From JAIVJG01 sp964236735 (GTDB lineage: Bacteria > Acidobacteriota > Blastocatellia > Pyrinomonadales > Pyrinomonadaceae), in the NCBI GenBank assembly GCA_964236735.1, contig CAXSFM010000004.1:124001-188000 (forward strand): a DNA stretch of 64,000 nt, in the 5' to 3' direction. Position numbers and translations under genes: made by a program. Position 1 is the stretch's first letter; each line of letters starts with the position of its first letter. The notes beneath the pieces were generated by a model. It ran no database searches. It was not told the origin of the DNA and was given only the letters and a program-made list of their open reading frames with translations. Positions 49,006-58,102 of the stretch are shown here, piece by piece.

Positions 49006-49274
49006 TTACGAGAGCCATTCTGTCGTTCAGCCAGCCGGTTGTTTCCGCGTTCGATAATGTCGTCAATCAATTCTTCGGCGGAGTCGTATTCCGTGTATTG
49101 ACCGTTTCTCAATTGGTCAATACCTACCTCAGCATCTTCGCGCAATTGATCGAGATAGGCTTTTTTGAGCAAAGCCGAAACAGCTAATCGTTCAACCGTC
49201 GTGTTCGCTTTTTGCGCTTGAGATTTGAGACTCTCAAGCAATTTGTCAGGGACTTCCAAAGTTAAAACGCTCAT
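49002..49274 (-). CDS. Antitoxin of the ParE-type module
   Basis: 90 residues from ATG 49274, which has GAGGAG 8 bases upstream; an in-frame start at 49295 has none. The N terminus (MSVLTLEVPDKLLESLKSQA) resembles a ribbon-helix-helix DNA-binding segment, with VERLAVSALLKKAYLDQL following. The acidic C-terminal part (EYDSAEELIDDIIERGNN) would wrap the toxin. Order antitoxin then toxin with a 4-base overlap is standard. It starts 27 bases after mod, so it is probably co-transcribed with the modification gene. Confidence 0.78.
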   Translation of the reverse strand: MSVLTLEVPDKLLESLKSQAQKANTTVERLAVSALLKKAYLDQLREDAEVGIDQLRNGQYTEYDSAEELIDDIIERGNNRLAERQNGSRK

Positions 49275-49301
49275 TGTTTTTCTCCTCTCGCCCATTCTAA
49301 T

Positions 49302-52300
49302 TTATTCGGAGAACATTTGCTTCAGAAATTCGGCTTCGATCATCTTGATTTGCCACGTCGCGTTTTCTTGCCGCACGTTGCCGGTGGGGATGGCGGCGTC
49401 GCCGTTAATGTAGAGCGTGTCAATCTCGCTGAAATCGAAGTTTTGTTTTTCGAGAAAATCATTGAGACGCTTATCCGCTAACTCTTGTGCAAGGTCTTTG
49501 GTCGTGCGCCAGAGAATCAGACAGCGTTCATCTTTGCGTGTTGTGCCGCGCACGACGCGGAAGCCGTCAACCTGCTGCATCTTCTCGACGTGCAGGCCGA
49601 TGAGGTAGTTGAAGGTTTCGATGAGATCAACGGGCGTTTCCTGCGTTTCACCGACGCCGTTAACGGCAATCTTCATGCGGTAATCGAAGGGCGCGGCGAA
49701 GTTGTCAAGGTTCAACAAACTTTGCGAGCCTTGCGCTTCCGTATCAAGCATGTAGTTGAGCAAGTAGTCTTCATAAAATTCGTTGGTGAAGTTGAGCAAG
49801 CCTTGATCTTGCTCCGCCGTCCGTGTGAGCGCGAGATTGTTCATCGCGTCTTCATATGATTCGAGCGCAAAGTATTTCAGCAGGTGCGACGAGCCTTCAC
49901 GTTTCGTTGGCTTGCCGTCTTTCCACTCTTTCGCGTAGATGACTTTTTTGACGCGCGGTAAGGTGACGGTATCAAAATACTCGTTTGTCTCGACCAGAAT
50001 GTACTTACGACTTCCACCATCTTCACGGTTGAGGTTGATAACCGCGTGTGCTGTCGTTCCTGAACCGGCAAAGAAATCAAGAATCGTAGCTTCCTTATCT
50101 GTGCGACATACGATAGCAACACATTTCTCAACTGTATTGATAGATTTAGGAAAAGAAAATAATTTCTCACCCATTATGCTTATCAGTAAATTGTTCCCAT
50201 ATTTTCCAGCATCGTAATCCCCACCAGTCCAAACAGTTTTAGGTACGGCTTCTTCAGCAGTTATAAAGAGGTCAAGCAAATTGTCATTCTCAGCTACAAC
50301 AATTCTATCCAGATTCTTGTTTATTGAATCTAAGCCAAAGTTCCACCGACGCTCTTCACCTTCTTGGTCTATCGGCCATATTTCAATCTCACCTGTATCT
50401 AGGACAACATTCTTGCCGATTGGATGAAAGTCATCCTCCGGTTGCTCACCAATCCTTACAATCTCACCATCCTTAACGTAGATAGGATAGAACATTGTTG
50501 GACGGGCGCTTCGCTTAGAGTTTTCCCCCCACCTACGCATTTTGCGAAATCCGCTCTCATCATCTCTTGCTCGCAAAATAGAGGATGACAACTTTTCAGT
50601 CAGGAAAAGTGCATACTCATGAACCTTTGCGAAGTTGTTAGTGATATTGCCTCGTGGATTATGAACAACTACAACTGGAGTAATATCGTGATCGCTGAAC
50701 TCCATCTCTAGTAACTGCCAAAGATTGATTAGCTCGTTATCATCTATGGCTACCGTCATTACACCTTTAGAAGCTTTAAGCGGTTTTGCGAGGCTCACTC
50801 GGTCGCTCATCAAAGAAATCCAGCTTGAATGTTTATAACCATTTTTATAGATTATTTCTGATGGACCCGTGTTATACGGTGGGTCAATGTAGATACAATT
50901 CACACTCTCACGATATCGCTCCTGCAATAAATTCAAAGCATGAAAATTGTCCGCCTTGATAAGTAAGCCGTCAGTCGCCGCGTCCAAATCGTCAAAGCTC
51001 GCCAGCAGTTGTAGTTTCCACTCTTCCGAGAAATAGCGCGTATCAATGATTAAATTTTGATGCGCCTCAAGAAACTGCTCATTCTTTCCGGCATTGCCGT
51101 TAAGTAAATTGCCCTTAATTTCATCTATTGCGTAGAGCCTGCGCCATTCTTCAATCTGTGCCCCGTTTGCCAGCACTTCCGCCCATAACTCACGCGGTAC
51201 GCGGTCAAGCGTCACACAGTAGTGCGCGCGAATGACAAACTTCTTTTTGAGAAACAGCTTCTTCTGAAAATTCTCCACCTGCGCCAGAAAGCTAATCAGC
51301 TTATGCCCGACACGGCGCAGGGCTTTGACCTTCGCCAGATAGAGTTCAACGCGCGGCGCATCTTCATTCTCGATGTCATCAAGCATGACGATCTCATTCT
51401 TGATGTAGAAATCGAGTTCGCGCCGCAGGAAGGCTTCAAGGTCTTTGTGGATGAAGTAATCAAAAGTGTTCTTCGCCGTGTATTCGTTCAGGCGCTTGTC
51501 AATCAAAGTGCGCTGCTGATTCTTGTCTGTTGGTGTGCTCTCGCCCAAAGCCTTACGCCATTCCAGAAAGCCGTCCGTCTCTTGCAGAATGCGCCGCGAA
51601 GTTTCCGCATTGATCTCTTCACGCTTGCGCTTCCCGTCGTCCGTCTCATAGCGGAAGAAGATGAATAGTTCGCCATTCTCTTCGCGCATGAAATCATTTT
51701 CGAGAAGTTGAAACCTGCGCTCTTTGCCCGCCTCCGTTTTGTTGTTACCTGTCTCTGTGTTCGCCGCCATGATTTTGAAATGCACGGCTTTCCCGTCCGG
51801 CAACAGAAAACGGTAATCGCGGAAACGCTCTGCGGTCTTAACGTAGTATTGATCGGCGTTCGCCCAATGCAGCTTGACCTCTTCGCCGTTGTATTCAATC
51901 GCGTAAGAGTTTTTACGGTAGCGCGGCAAACTCAAAAAATCGCCTTCCTTGTAATAACGTCCTAAGAACTGCACAAGGTCGGACAACACGCTTTCTTCCA
52001 GACTCTCCCGATGCTTGATTGCGTCAAGCGTCTCGCGCAACTCTTTAACTTTCGGTGATGAGTCAGGATCAAAGCCGAGAGCGATTGCGCCATTGATCGC
52101 TTCGGTGAGTTGTCTTTGCAGGTCTTCGCCCGTCTGCGTTTGCCATTTACGGAAAGACTGGCGCAAATCAATCAAAAGCTGCGTGTCGAGATAGGTGTCA
52201 AACTCCACGCGCTTCTGGCTCATGATGCGGTAAATACCGAAGTCCAATTCAGCTTGATCGGACTGGAAAATTTCATGGAACGTCGCCTTTAGTTGTTCGA

Positions 52301-52313
52301 TTGGTTTGTGCAT
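49302..52313 (-). CDS. Type III-like DNA methyltransferase (Mod), N6-adenine, large form
   Basis: 1003 residues. An N-terminal domain of about 450 residues begins ELDFGIYRIMSQKRVEFD. The methylase core has CIYIDPPYNTGPSE near 475 (motif IV) and ILDFFAGSGTTAHAVINLN near 745 (motif I); this order is the beta class typical of Mod proteins. It methylates adenine in the recognition sequence and supplies target recognition, probably through the region between the two motifs. It is longer than classical Mod (about 650 residues), mainly at the N terminus. It is the first gene of the operon, about 50 bases downstream of a promoter-like sequence. Confidence 0.86.
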   Translation of the reverse strand: MHKPIEQLKATFHEIFQSDQAELDFGIYRIMSQKRVEFDTYLDTQLLIDLRQSFRKWQTQTGEDLQRQLTEAINGAIALGFDPDSSPKVKELRETLDAIKHRESLEESVLSDLVQFLGRYYKEGDFLSLPRYRKNSYAIEYNGEEVKLHWANADQYYVKTAERFRDYRFLLPDGKAVHFKIMAANTETGNNKTEAGKERRFQLLENDFMREENGELFIFFRYETDDGKRKREEINAETSRRILQETDGFLEWRKALGESTPTDKNQQRTLIDKRLNEYTAKNTFDYFIHKDLEAFLRRELDFYIKNEIVMLDDIENEDAPRVELYLAKVKALRRVGHKLISFLAQVENFQKKLFLKKKFVIRAHYCVTLDRVPRELWAEVLANGAQIEEWRRLYAIDEIKGNLLNGNAGKNEQFLEAHQNLIIDTRYFSEEWKLQLLASFDDLDAATDGLLIKADNFHALNLLQERYRESVNCIYIDPPYNTGPSEIIYKNGYKHSSWISLMSDRVSLAKPLKASKGVMTVAIDDNELINLWQLLEMEFSDHDITPVVVVHNPRGNITNNFAKVHEYALFLTEKLSSSILRARDDESGFRKMRRWGENSKRSARPTMFYPIYVKDGEIVRIGEQPEDDFHPIGKNVVLDTGEIEIWPIDQEGEERRWNFGLDSINKNLDRIVVAENDNLLDLFITAEEAVPKTVWTGGDYDAGKYGNNLLISIMGEKLFSFPKSINTVEKCVAIVCRTDKEATILDFFAGSGTTAHAVINLNREDGGSRKYILVETNEYFDTVTLPRVKKVIYAKEWKDGKPTKREGSSHLLKYFALESYEDAMNNLALTRTAEQDQGLLNFTNEFYEDYLLNYMLDTEAQGSQSLLNLDNFAAPFDYRMKIAVNGVGETQETPVDLIETFNYLIGLHVEKMQQVDGFRVVRGTTRKDERCLILWRTTKDLAQELADKRLNDFLEKQNFDFSEIDTLYINGDAAIPTGNVRQENATWQIKMIEAEFLKQMFSE

Positions 52314-52368
52314 TAGCGTCTAACGCGCAAGCGATAAGCAAACGTAAGTCTCAGGTCTTGCGGAAATT

Positions 52369-52397
52369 TTTATAATTAGACTTCCGGCAAAAGTAAA
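52369..52397 (-). promoter_or_regulatory. Predicted sigma-70 promoter of the restriction-modification operon
   Basis: Reading the minus strand: TTTACT (52397-52392), a 17-base spacer, then TATAAA (52374-52369). The -10 matches five of six consensus positions and the -35 four of six. Transcription would start near 52362, about 50 bases before the mod start codon. Confidence 0.45.
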
Positions 52398-52411
52398 CAG
52401 GAAGTTCACCG

Positions 52412-52469
52412 CCGCCGCAGACGCAGAGACGCAGAGATGATTAATAATCTTTCCCTGCGTCTGCGGCGG
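52412..52469. repeat. 15-base inverted repeat beside tRNA-Cys
   Basis: CCGCCGCAGACGCAG (52412-52426) and its exact complement CTGCGTCTGCGGCGG (52455-52469) flank 28 bases. The arm shares the CAGAGACGCAGAG flavour of the larger palindrome at 53491. It may act as terminator for the tRNA transcript. Confidence 0.6.
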
Positions 52470-52509
52470 TTCAATCTCTCTTTGGTAAGAGGTCTGGCAT
52501 TGAAAGGAA

Positions 52510-52584
<75 letters not shown>

Positions 52585-52605
52585 GGAAAGCAATGCTGAA
52601 CGATG

Positions 52606-52654
52606 AATGCGGAATGATGAATGAAAGAAAATTCATCACTCATCATTCCGCATT
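52606..52654. repeat. Inverted repeat between the two tRNA genes
   Basis: AATGCGGAATGATGA (52606-52620) is exactly complementary to TCATCATTCCGCATT (52640-52654). The loop adds short ATGA/TCAT pairings. It lies in the spacer of the tRNA-Gly/tRNA-Cys transcript and could be a processing or mobile palindromic element. Confidence 0.6.
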
Positions 52655-52667
52655 GATCTCGACCAAA

Positions 52668-52739
52668 AGCGGGAGACGAGATTTGAACTCGCGACTTCGA
52701 CCTTGGCAAGGTCGCACTCTACCACTGAGTTACTCCCGC
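52668..52739 (-). tRNA. tRNA-Gly (GCC)
   Basis: Minus-strand cloverleaf: acceptor GCGGGAG/CTCCCGC, D stem ACTC/GAGT, anticodon stem CGACC/GGTCG with loop TTGCCAA (anticodon GCC), T arm GCGAG-TTCAAAT-CTCGT. Discriminator U; CCA is not encoded. A strong promoter lies about 20 bases upstream. Confidence 0.93.
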
Positions 52740-52758
52740 GCTTCTTGCGTGAGTAGAG

Positions 52759-52786
52759 ATTCTACAGATTCAACTTTCCTTGTCAA
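52759..52786 (-). promoter_or_regulatory. Strong sigma-70 promoter of the tRNA-Gly/tRNA-Cys operon
   Basis: On the minus strand: TTGACA (52786-52781, perfect -35), a 16-base spacer, TAGAAT (52764-52759, five of six -10 positions). The predicted transcript start near 52752 is just ahead of the mature tRNA-Gly 5' end. Confidence 0.75.
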
Positions 52787-52914
52787 GCAGACGTAGTTTC
52801 GGCTGATTCGACGTGTGAGAGCAGAGGCGGACACGCAGAGCAAGCGAGTGTTTTGCGCTCTTCGCGAGGGCTTCGCGCGCCCTCTGTGCCTTGCTCCATC
52901 TGTGCGTCGCTTGT

Positions 52915-53439
52915 TTATTCAGCCCAACGCCGCTTGTTGAATTTGGCGTCAGACCAGAAATGTCTGAAGAGTTTGATGCGCGGCGCGGGCGCGCGTCCTG
53001 TCTCGCCGGGCGGCGGGAGAATGACGGCGACCACGTCGTAGCGATAGCTCACATTGTTGAGCGCAAACAGACGCCGGTAAGCGCGTGCAGCGCGCGTGAT
53101 CTGTCGCTGCTTGCGGAGGTCAACGTTGGCTTCGGGCGCGGCGTACCAGTCGGAGGCGCGTGTCTTGACCTCGATGAAGCAGAGCGTTGAGCCTTCGTAA
53201 GCGACGATGTCAATTTCATTCTGTAACATCACGCCGCGCAAGGAACGCCCGACGTTGATTTTGAAATTCGCGGCGACGAGCTTGTAACCCGCGCGGCTCA
53301 AAAAATCCGCTGCCATTTGCTCGCCGCGCCTGCCGAGTTCCAGATGGGGCGCGAGCGTGGGCGCGGGCGGGCGCGAATTTTTCGACGCTCGCGCGAGAGT
53401 TTTGATGTGATTCAACGTGGGGAAGTGAAGCCGTCGCAT
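52915..53439 (-). CDS. yraN: YraN / UPF0102 family predicted nuclease
   Basis: 174 residues. The UPF0102 pattern: LGRRGEQMAADFLSRAGYKL, NEIDIVAYEGSTLCFIEVKT (D...E-V-K as in PD-(D/E)xK nucleases), then RKQRQITRAARAYRR and YRYDVVAVI. The family is widespread and often near ribosomal or rnhB genes; its role is unproven, with a Holliday-junction or DNA-repair nuclease fold predicted. The N-terminal ~30 residues are not conserved, so the true start could lie inside. The segment between NFKINVGRSL and NEIDIV is a few residues longer than usual. Confidence 0.8.
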   Translation of the reverse strand: MRRLHFPTLNHIKTLARASKNSRPPAPTLAPHLELGRRGEQMAADFLSRAGYKLVAANFKINVGRSLRGVMLQNEIDIVAYEGSTLCFIEVKTRASDWYAAPEANVDLRKQRQITRAARAYRRLFALNNVSYRYDVVAVILPPPGETGRAPAPRIKLFRHFWSDAKFNKRRWAE

Positions 53440-53795
53440 GTTTGTCTCGTGTGCCTATTGCGGGTTGCAAATGAATGCGGTCAGAGATTAACCACAGAGG
53501 ACACAGAGAGAGACAGAGGAGACAATCAAAGCTCAGTCTTTCCTCTGTGTCTCTCTGTGTCCTCTGTGGTGAAAAGTCTTTCTCTCAAGTCGCACCTAAT
53601 CGCAAACCGCTATATACGTGCGTGCGAAGGCTCATTATCCTTGCGGGCAACTCGCGACGCAAGCTACACTCCATCACGCTAAACCTCGTCCTTTAATTTC
53701 CCCTCCACGCAGAAGAAGCGGGTTTGTGTCTGCGGCATGATGGATGCCGCGCGGACGTGTGGTTAATACAAGCATTGAGAGAATGAGTGTTGAAG
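53440..53795. other. Intergenic region between yraN and der with a large palindrome
   Basis: 356 bases without a credible gene. The main content is the 80-base inverted repeat at 53491-53570. The remaining sequence between it and der shows no clear promoter; the der start region reads AATGAGTGTTGAAGATGAG. Confidence 0.5.
53491..53570. repeat. 30-base purine-rich palindrome
   Basis: Arms at 53491-53520 and 53541-53570 are complementary in 29 of 30 positions, around a 20-base loop. The arm begins ACCACAGAGGACACAGAG, a type of dispersed intergenic palindrome I recall from several soil phyla. It could be a REP-like or MITE-derived element and would act as a bidirectional RNA hairpin. Confidence 0.75.
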
Positions 53796-55217
53796 ATGAG
53801 TGAAACGGAAAATGAGTTAGTTGAAAGCACAGTGGCGGAGCCGGAAGTGTTCGTGCCGCTGCCGCTGATCGCGATTGTCGGACGCCCGAACGTCGGCAAG
53901 TCCACGCTGTTCAACCGGCTGGTGGGCGAGCGTCGCTCCATCGTCGGCGACGAGCCGGGCATCACGCGCGACCGTATCTACGGCGTGACGGAGTGGGCGA
54001 GGCAACGCATGTCGGTGGTGGACACGGGCGGCATCGTGCCGGACGACGATGCGATTATCCCTTCCAACATTTTGAAGCAAGCCGAGTTCGCCATCAGCGA
54101 AGCTGTCGCGCTCGTCTGGGTCGTGGACGCGCGCGCAGGGTTGACGCCGCTTGATGAAGAACTGGCGCGACTGTTAAGGACGACCGGCAAACCCGTGCTC
54201 ATCGCCGCCAACAAGTCCGACTCCGTGCGGCTCGAAGCGCACGCGGGCGAGTTTTATCGTTTCGGCTTCACGAATGTGATTCCGATGTCGGCGGAGCAGG
54301 GCGACGGCGTGGCGGACTTGCTCGACGCGCTCGTCGAGCAACTTCCGCAAAAAGAGAAAAGCTTTGACGCGGCGAGCGCAGACGAAGCGGCGCGCAGGGA
54401 AGTGCGGCTCGCGATTGTCGGACGCCCGAACGTCGGCAAGTCTTCGCTCTTGAATCGCCTGCTCGGAGAGGATCGCGTCATCGTCTCGCCCGTCGCCGGC
54501 ACAACGCGCGACGCCGTTGACACAGTGCTTCAACACGAAGGCAAAACGTTTCGACTGATAGACACGGCTGGCATCCGACGCAAGGGCAAGACGGCGGAGA
54601 TGGCCGAGAAGCTTTCCGTCGTGATGGCGCGACGCAGCCTCGAACGCGCGGACGTGGCCGTCATCGTCGTGGACGCGACGGAGGGCGTCGTCGCGCTCGA
54701 CGCGCACATCGCGGGCTACGCGGTTGACGCGGGCTGCTCCGTCATCATCGCCGTCAACAAATGGGACGCGCTGCCGGATAAGTTGACGGGCACGCCCGCC
54801 GCCTTCGAGCGCGACCTGCGCGACAAGATGAAGTTTCTCGACTACGCGCCCGTCGTCACCATCTCCGCGCTCACAGGCCAGCGCGTGAGCAACTTACTGC
54901 CGCACGCCATCCACGCGAATGATGCGCGCAATCGTCGCATCACGACCTCGCAACTCAACGACTTTTTCGAGCGTTCAGTCGCCAGCCCGCGCGCGCCGTC
55001 TGCGCCCGGCCCCGTCAAAGGCGGGCGCACGCGCCTTCATGTGCAATACGTGACGCAGGTCAGCGTGCGCCCGCCGAAGTTCATCGTCTTCACTGCCGGG
55101 GGCAAAGCCGGCCTGCATTTTTCCTACGAGCGTTATTTACAAAATCGCCTGCGCGAGGAGTTCGATTTCTTCGCCACGCCACTGCGAATCGTGGAGAGAC
55201 ATAAGAATAGAGGTTAG
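53796..55217 (+). CDS. der: Ribosome-assembly GTPase Der (EngA)
   Basis: 473 residues with two GTPase domains. Domain 1: VGRPNVGKSTLFNRL near 30, DEPGITRDR, VVDTGGI, AANKSD. Domain 2: VGRPNVGKSSLLNRL near 208, GTTRDAV, DTAGIRRKGK, AVNKWD. A C-terminal KH-like domain follows (RTRLHVQYVTQVSVRPPKF IVF). Der is essential for 50S assembly. ATG 53796 is preferred over the GTG at 53787 because no good ribosome binding site precedes either and homologues start close to it. Confidence 0.93.
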   Translation: MSETENELVESTVAEPEVFVPLPLIAIVGRPNVGKSTLFNRLVGERRSIVGDEPGITRDRIYGVTEWARQRMSVVDTGGIVPDDDAIIPSNILKQAEFAISEAVALVWVVDARAGLTPLDEELARLLRTTGKPVLIAANKSDSVRLEAHAGEFYRFGFTNVIPMSAEQGDGVADLLDALVEQLPQKEKSFDAASADEAARREVRLAIVGRPNVGKSSLLNRLLGEDRVIVSPVAGTTRDAVDTVLQHEGKTFRLIDTAGIRRKGKTAEMAEKLSVVMARRSLERADVAVIVVDATEGVVALDAHIAGYAVDAGCSVIIAVNKWDALPDKLTGTPAAFERDLRDKMKFLDYAPVVTISALTGQRVSNLLPHAIHANDARNRRITTSQLNDFFERSVASPRAPSAPGPVKGGRTRLHVQYVTQVSVRPPKFIVFTAGGKAGLHFSYERYLQNRLREEFDFFATPLRIVERHKNRG

Positions 55218-55295
55218 AGGTTTAAGAGGCTGGAAGATAGCTGTCAGGCGACTCTTTTTTTTAACTGGCCTCTGGTCACCAGCCTCTGCATTCGT

Positions 55296-58055
55296 ATGAC
55301 GGATTTTGAAGCGTTGTTCGAGCGGATGAGTGATGCCGCGCTCGTCGTTGACGAGACGGCGGGGCGCGTGCTGGCGTCTAATGCGGCTTTCGCTATGCTC
55401 GTCGCGCGCCCGCTTGACTCGCTCGCAGGCATCGAAGTGAAGACGCTGTTTGCGACGGGCGACGATGTTGTCACAGGCGATGCGCGCGCGCGCGTTCAGT
55501 TAATCACAGATGATGCGGAGAGGGGCGGCGACAGCGGTGACGGGGGCACAAGCGTCAGTCTGCAAAAGATTTCGTGCCGTTGGAATGAGCAGGATGCGTG
55601 CCTCTATCTCGTCGCGCATGAATCGCCGTCGGTAGACAGACGCGGACGTGATGCGGCGGAAGATGAGCGATTACACGCGCTGCTCGAATATTTGCAGGAG
55701 GCGACGGATCAACTTGAAGTCATCAATCGCATCGTCTCCGCCGTCAATGCCAGCCGCACCATCGAAGAAGTCTTCAGCCTCGCCAGCGAGCAGATGCGTT
55801 CGCTCCTTCCGTTCGACCGCGCTTCGATTGCACTGTGCGAGCCGGACAATGAGCGCCTGCGCGTCTTCGCGCTTTCAGGCGCGCACGCCGGCTCACTCAC
55901 CGTCGGCGCAATCGGCAGACTGCGCGGCTCCGTCACCGAAACCGCTTTGAACGAGCGACGCATGATCGTCGTCCCCGAATTACAAAACGAAACGCGCTTC
56001 AACATCTACGAAGACTTGCAGCGCGAAGGTTATCGCTCCGCCGTCTGCGTGCCGCTCTACTCGACGCATCGCGCCGTCGGCAGTCTCAATTTAACGAGCC
56101 GCACGCCGGACGCCTATCAACGCAAACATCTGCTCGCGCTCGAACGCCTCTCCGTGCCGCTCGCCATCGCGATTGAAAAAGTTCTGTTGCTGCAATCTGG
56201 CCGCGAGCGCAACGAGGAACTGCGCGGGCTGTTTGAAATCTCGCGCGCCTTCTCGACCCTGAACGACACGTCCGAGATTAGCGGGCGGCTCGCGCGCTCC
56301 ATCGCCAAACTCGTCGGCGGAGAGATGTGTCTGATTGCCACGTATGACCGGCGCAAAAACGTCGTCCGCGCGCAGTCGCCGGGCTATCACACTTCACCCG
56401 AACTCATTCAACAATTTCGCTTCACGCTCGACACGGAAAACGCCGGCGCACCGCTTTATCAAATCGGCGAATCGTTTCTCTCGAACGAGCCTCTGAGCGA
56501 CGCGCGCCTCAATCACAAATTCATCGAGCGTTGGGGTATCACATCCGTCCTGAGCGTGCCGATGCGTTTGAAAAGGGAACTCATCGGATTCATCTACGTC
56601 GCCAATCGCGCGAATGGTTTCAGCGCGCGCGATCTGGGACTGCTCGAAATCTTCGCCGTGCAGGCCGCTGAAACTATCGTCAACGCGCGGCTCTTTCTCA
56701 CCGTGCAGGCACAGGCCGAGCGCGAGGCCGTCGTCAATCGCCTGCTTCTGTCTTTGCAACGAAGCGGCGAGCCGCGCGAGAAAGTCAAGTCAGTCATCGA
56801 GCGCATCGGCGAAGTTTTAGAACTCGACCGTTGCATCGCCGTCCTCTTCGCCGACACAGAGCACGAAGATTATTACGGCGAATGGTGCGCCGACGAGGTT
56901 GAGCGCATTACGGATGAGGTGGACATCCGCGAACGCTCGCCGATCCGTTATGTCTTGAACACCGCGCGGCGTCCCGTCTATGCGTCTGACGTGCGACAGC
57001 ATCCGCTCGCCAACGGCATCGAAGATTTAATCGAGCGCGCGAAACTGAAAAGCCTGCTCGTCGTGCCCATCATGCACTTGGGGCGCGTCATCGGCTCGAT
57101 CAGCGCGCATCAAACGCGCACGCAGCGAAACTGGGCGGAGGACGACATAGACTTGATGATGGCCGTCGCGACGCATGTCGGCGCGACGCTCGAAAACGCG
57201 CGGCTCATCGCCGAACTGCGCGAGGCCAACCGGCTCAAAGACGAATTTCTCGCCACGCTCTCGCACGAGCTACGCACGCCGCTGACGGCCATCACGGGCT
57301 GGATAGATATTCTCGCCGAAAGTAAATCGCTCGCGCTCGACGCAGACCTCTCGGATGGAGTTGAAGCGATTCGCACGTCTTCCACTTCGCTGACGCAACT
57401 CATCACAGACCTGCTCGATCTTTCGCGCATCGGTCGCGGCGTGTTGCGTCTGGAGCGACAGTTTTGCGATGTGAACAAAATCGTCCTCAACGCGACGCGC
57501 AACATCAGACACGCGGCGGCGGCGCGCGGACTCGATTTGCGTCTCGACCTCGCAGAGCATCTGCCGCACACCATTGCCGACGCGCAACGCATCCAGCAAG
57601 TGCTCTGGAACCTGCTCTCGAACGCGATCAAGTTCACGCCCGAAGCGGGCAGCATCACGGTGCGGACGCGGCTGCGCGAAGGCGCGACGGCGAAGCGGGA
57701 TGAATCGCCAACGCAGCAGCCTGCCAGCCGCGCGGAATGGATCGAGATCGAAGTCGAGGACACGGGCGAGGGCATCACGCCGGAATTTCTGCCTTTCATC
57801 TGGGATCGCTTTCGACAGGCCGACAGTTCCGCGACGAGACGGCACGGCGGACTTGGCATCGGCCTCTCGCTCGTCAAGGAACTCATCGAAGCGCACGGCG
57901 GGCAGGTTGATGCGTCAAGTCTCGGACAGGGCGCGACGCTCGTCGTGCGCCTGCCGGTCATCGAGATCGAAGAGTGGTTCGAGCGAGAAGAGCCGCGCAA
58001 CGAATCCACGCGCCGCCGCGACGGAAGAGATGCCGAACCGCGCGAGTTAAATTAA
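55296..58055 (+). CDS. PAS/GAF-domain sensor histidine kinase (orphan)
   Basis: 919 residues, no membrane helices. An N-terminal PAS-like domain (FEALFERMSDAALVVDETAG), then three GAF domains at about 150-300, 315-470 and 490-640 (FDRASIALCEP; GEMCLIATYDRR; LDRCIAVLFAD), then HisKA with FLATLSHELRTPLTAITGW (His near 656) and a HATPase with LWNLLSNAIKFTP, DTGEGITPEF and GGLGIGLSLVKELIE. It is an active-looking cytoplasmic kinase sensing a soluble ligand or redox state. No response regulator is adjacent. It begins about 80 bases after der. Confidence 0.9.
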   Translation: MTDFEALFERMSDAALVVDETAGRVLASNAAFAMLVARPLDSLAGIEVKTLFATGDDVVTGDARARVQLITDDAERGGDSGDGGTSVSLQKISCRWNEQDACLYLVAHESPSVDRRGRDAAEDERLHALLEYLQEATDQLEVINRIVSAVNASRTIEEVFSLASEQMRSLLPFDRASIALCEPDNERLRVFALSGAHAGSLTVGAIGRLRGSVTETALNERRMIVVPELQNETRFNIYEDLQREGYRSAVCVPLYSTHRAVGSLNLTSRTPDAYQRKHLLALERLSVPLAIAIEKVLLLQSGRERNEELRGLFEISRAFSTLNDTSEISGRLARSIAKLVGGEMCLIATYDRRKNVVRAQSPGYHTSPELIQQFRFTLDTENAGAPLYQIGESFLSNEPLSDARLNHKFIERWGITSVLSVPMRLKRELIGFIYVANRANGFSARDLGLLEIFAVQAAETIVNARLFLTVQAQAEREAVVNRLLLSLQRSGEPREKVKSVIERIGEVLELDRCIAVLFADTEHEDYYGEWCADEVERITDEVDIRERSPIRYVLNTARRPVYASDVRQHPLANGIEDLIERAKLKSLLVVPIMHLGRVIGSISAHQTRTQRNWAEDDIDLMMAVATHVGATLENARLIAELREANRLKDEFLATLSHELRTPLTAITGWIDILAESKSLALDADLSDGVEAIRTSSTSLTQLITDLLDLSRIGRGVLRLERQFCDVNKIVLNATRNIRHAAAARGLDLRLDLAEHLPHTIADAQRIQQVLWNLLSNAIKFTPEAGSITVRTRLREGATAKRDESPTQQPASRAEWIEIEVEDTGEGITPEFLPFIWDRFRQADSSATRRHGGLGIGLSLVKELIEAHGGQVDASSLGQGATLVVRLPVIEIEEWFEREEPRNESTRRRDGRDAEPRELN

Positions 58056-58102
58056 GGTGATTATCTACTTGAGTCAGGGCGAGTCAATGATAAACTTGTC
58101 GG

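Noticed and set aside
57110..58009. Antisense open frame over the histidine kinase catalytic region
   Set aside because: Serine/arginine-rich shadow; the kinase frame has intact H, N and G boxes.
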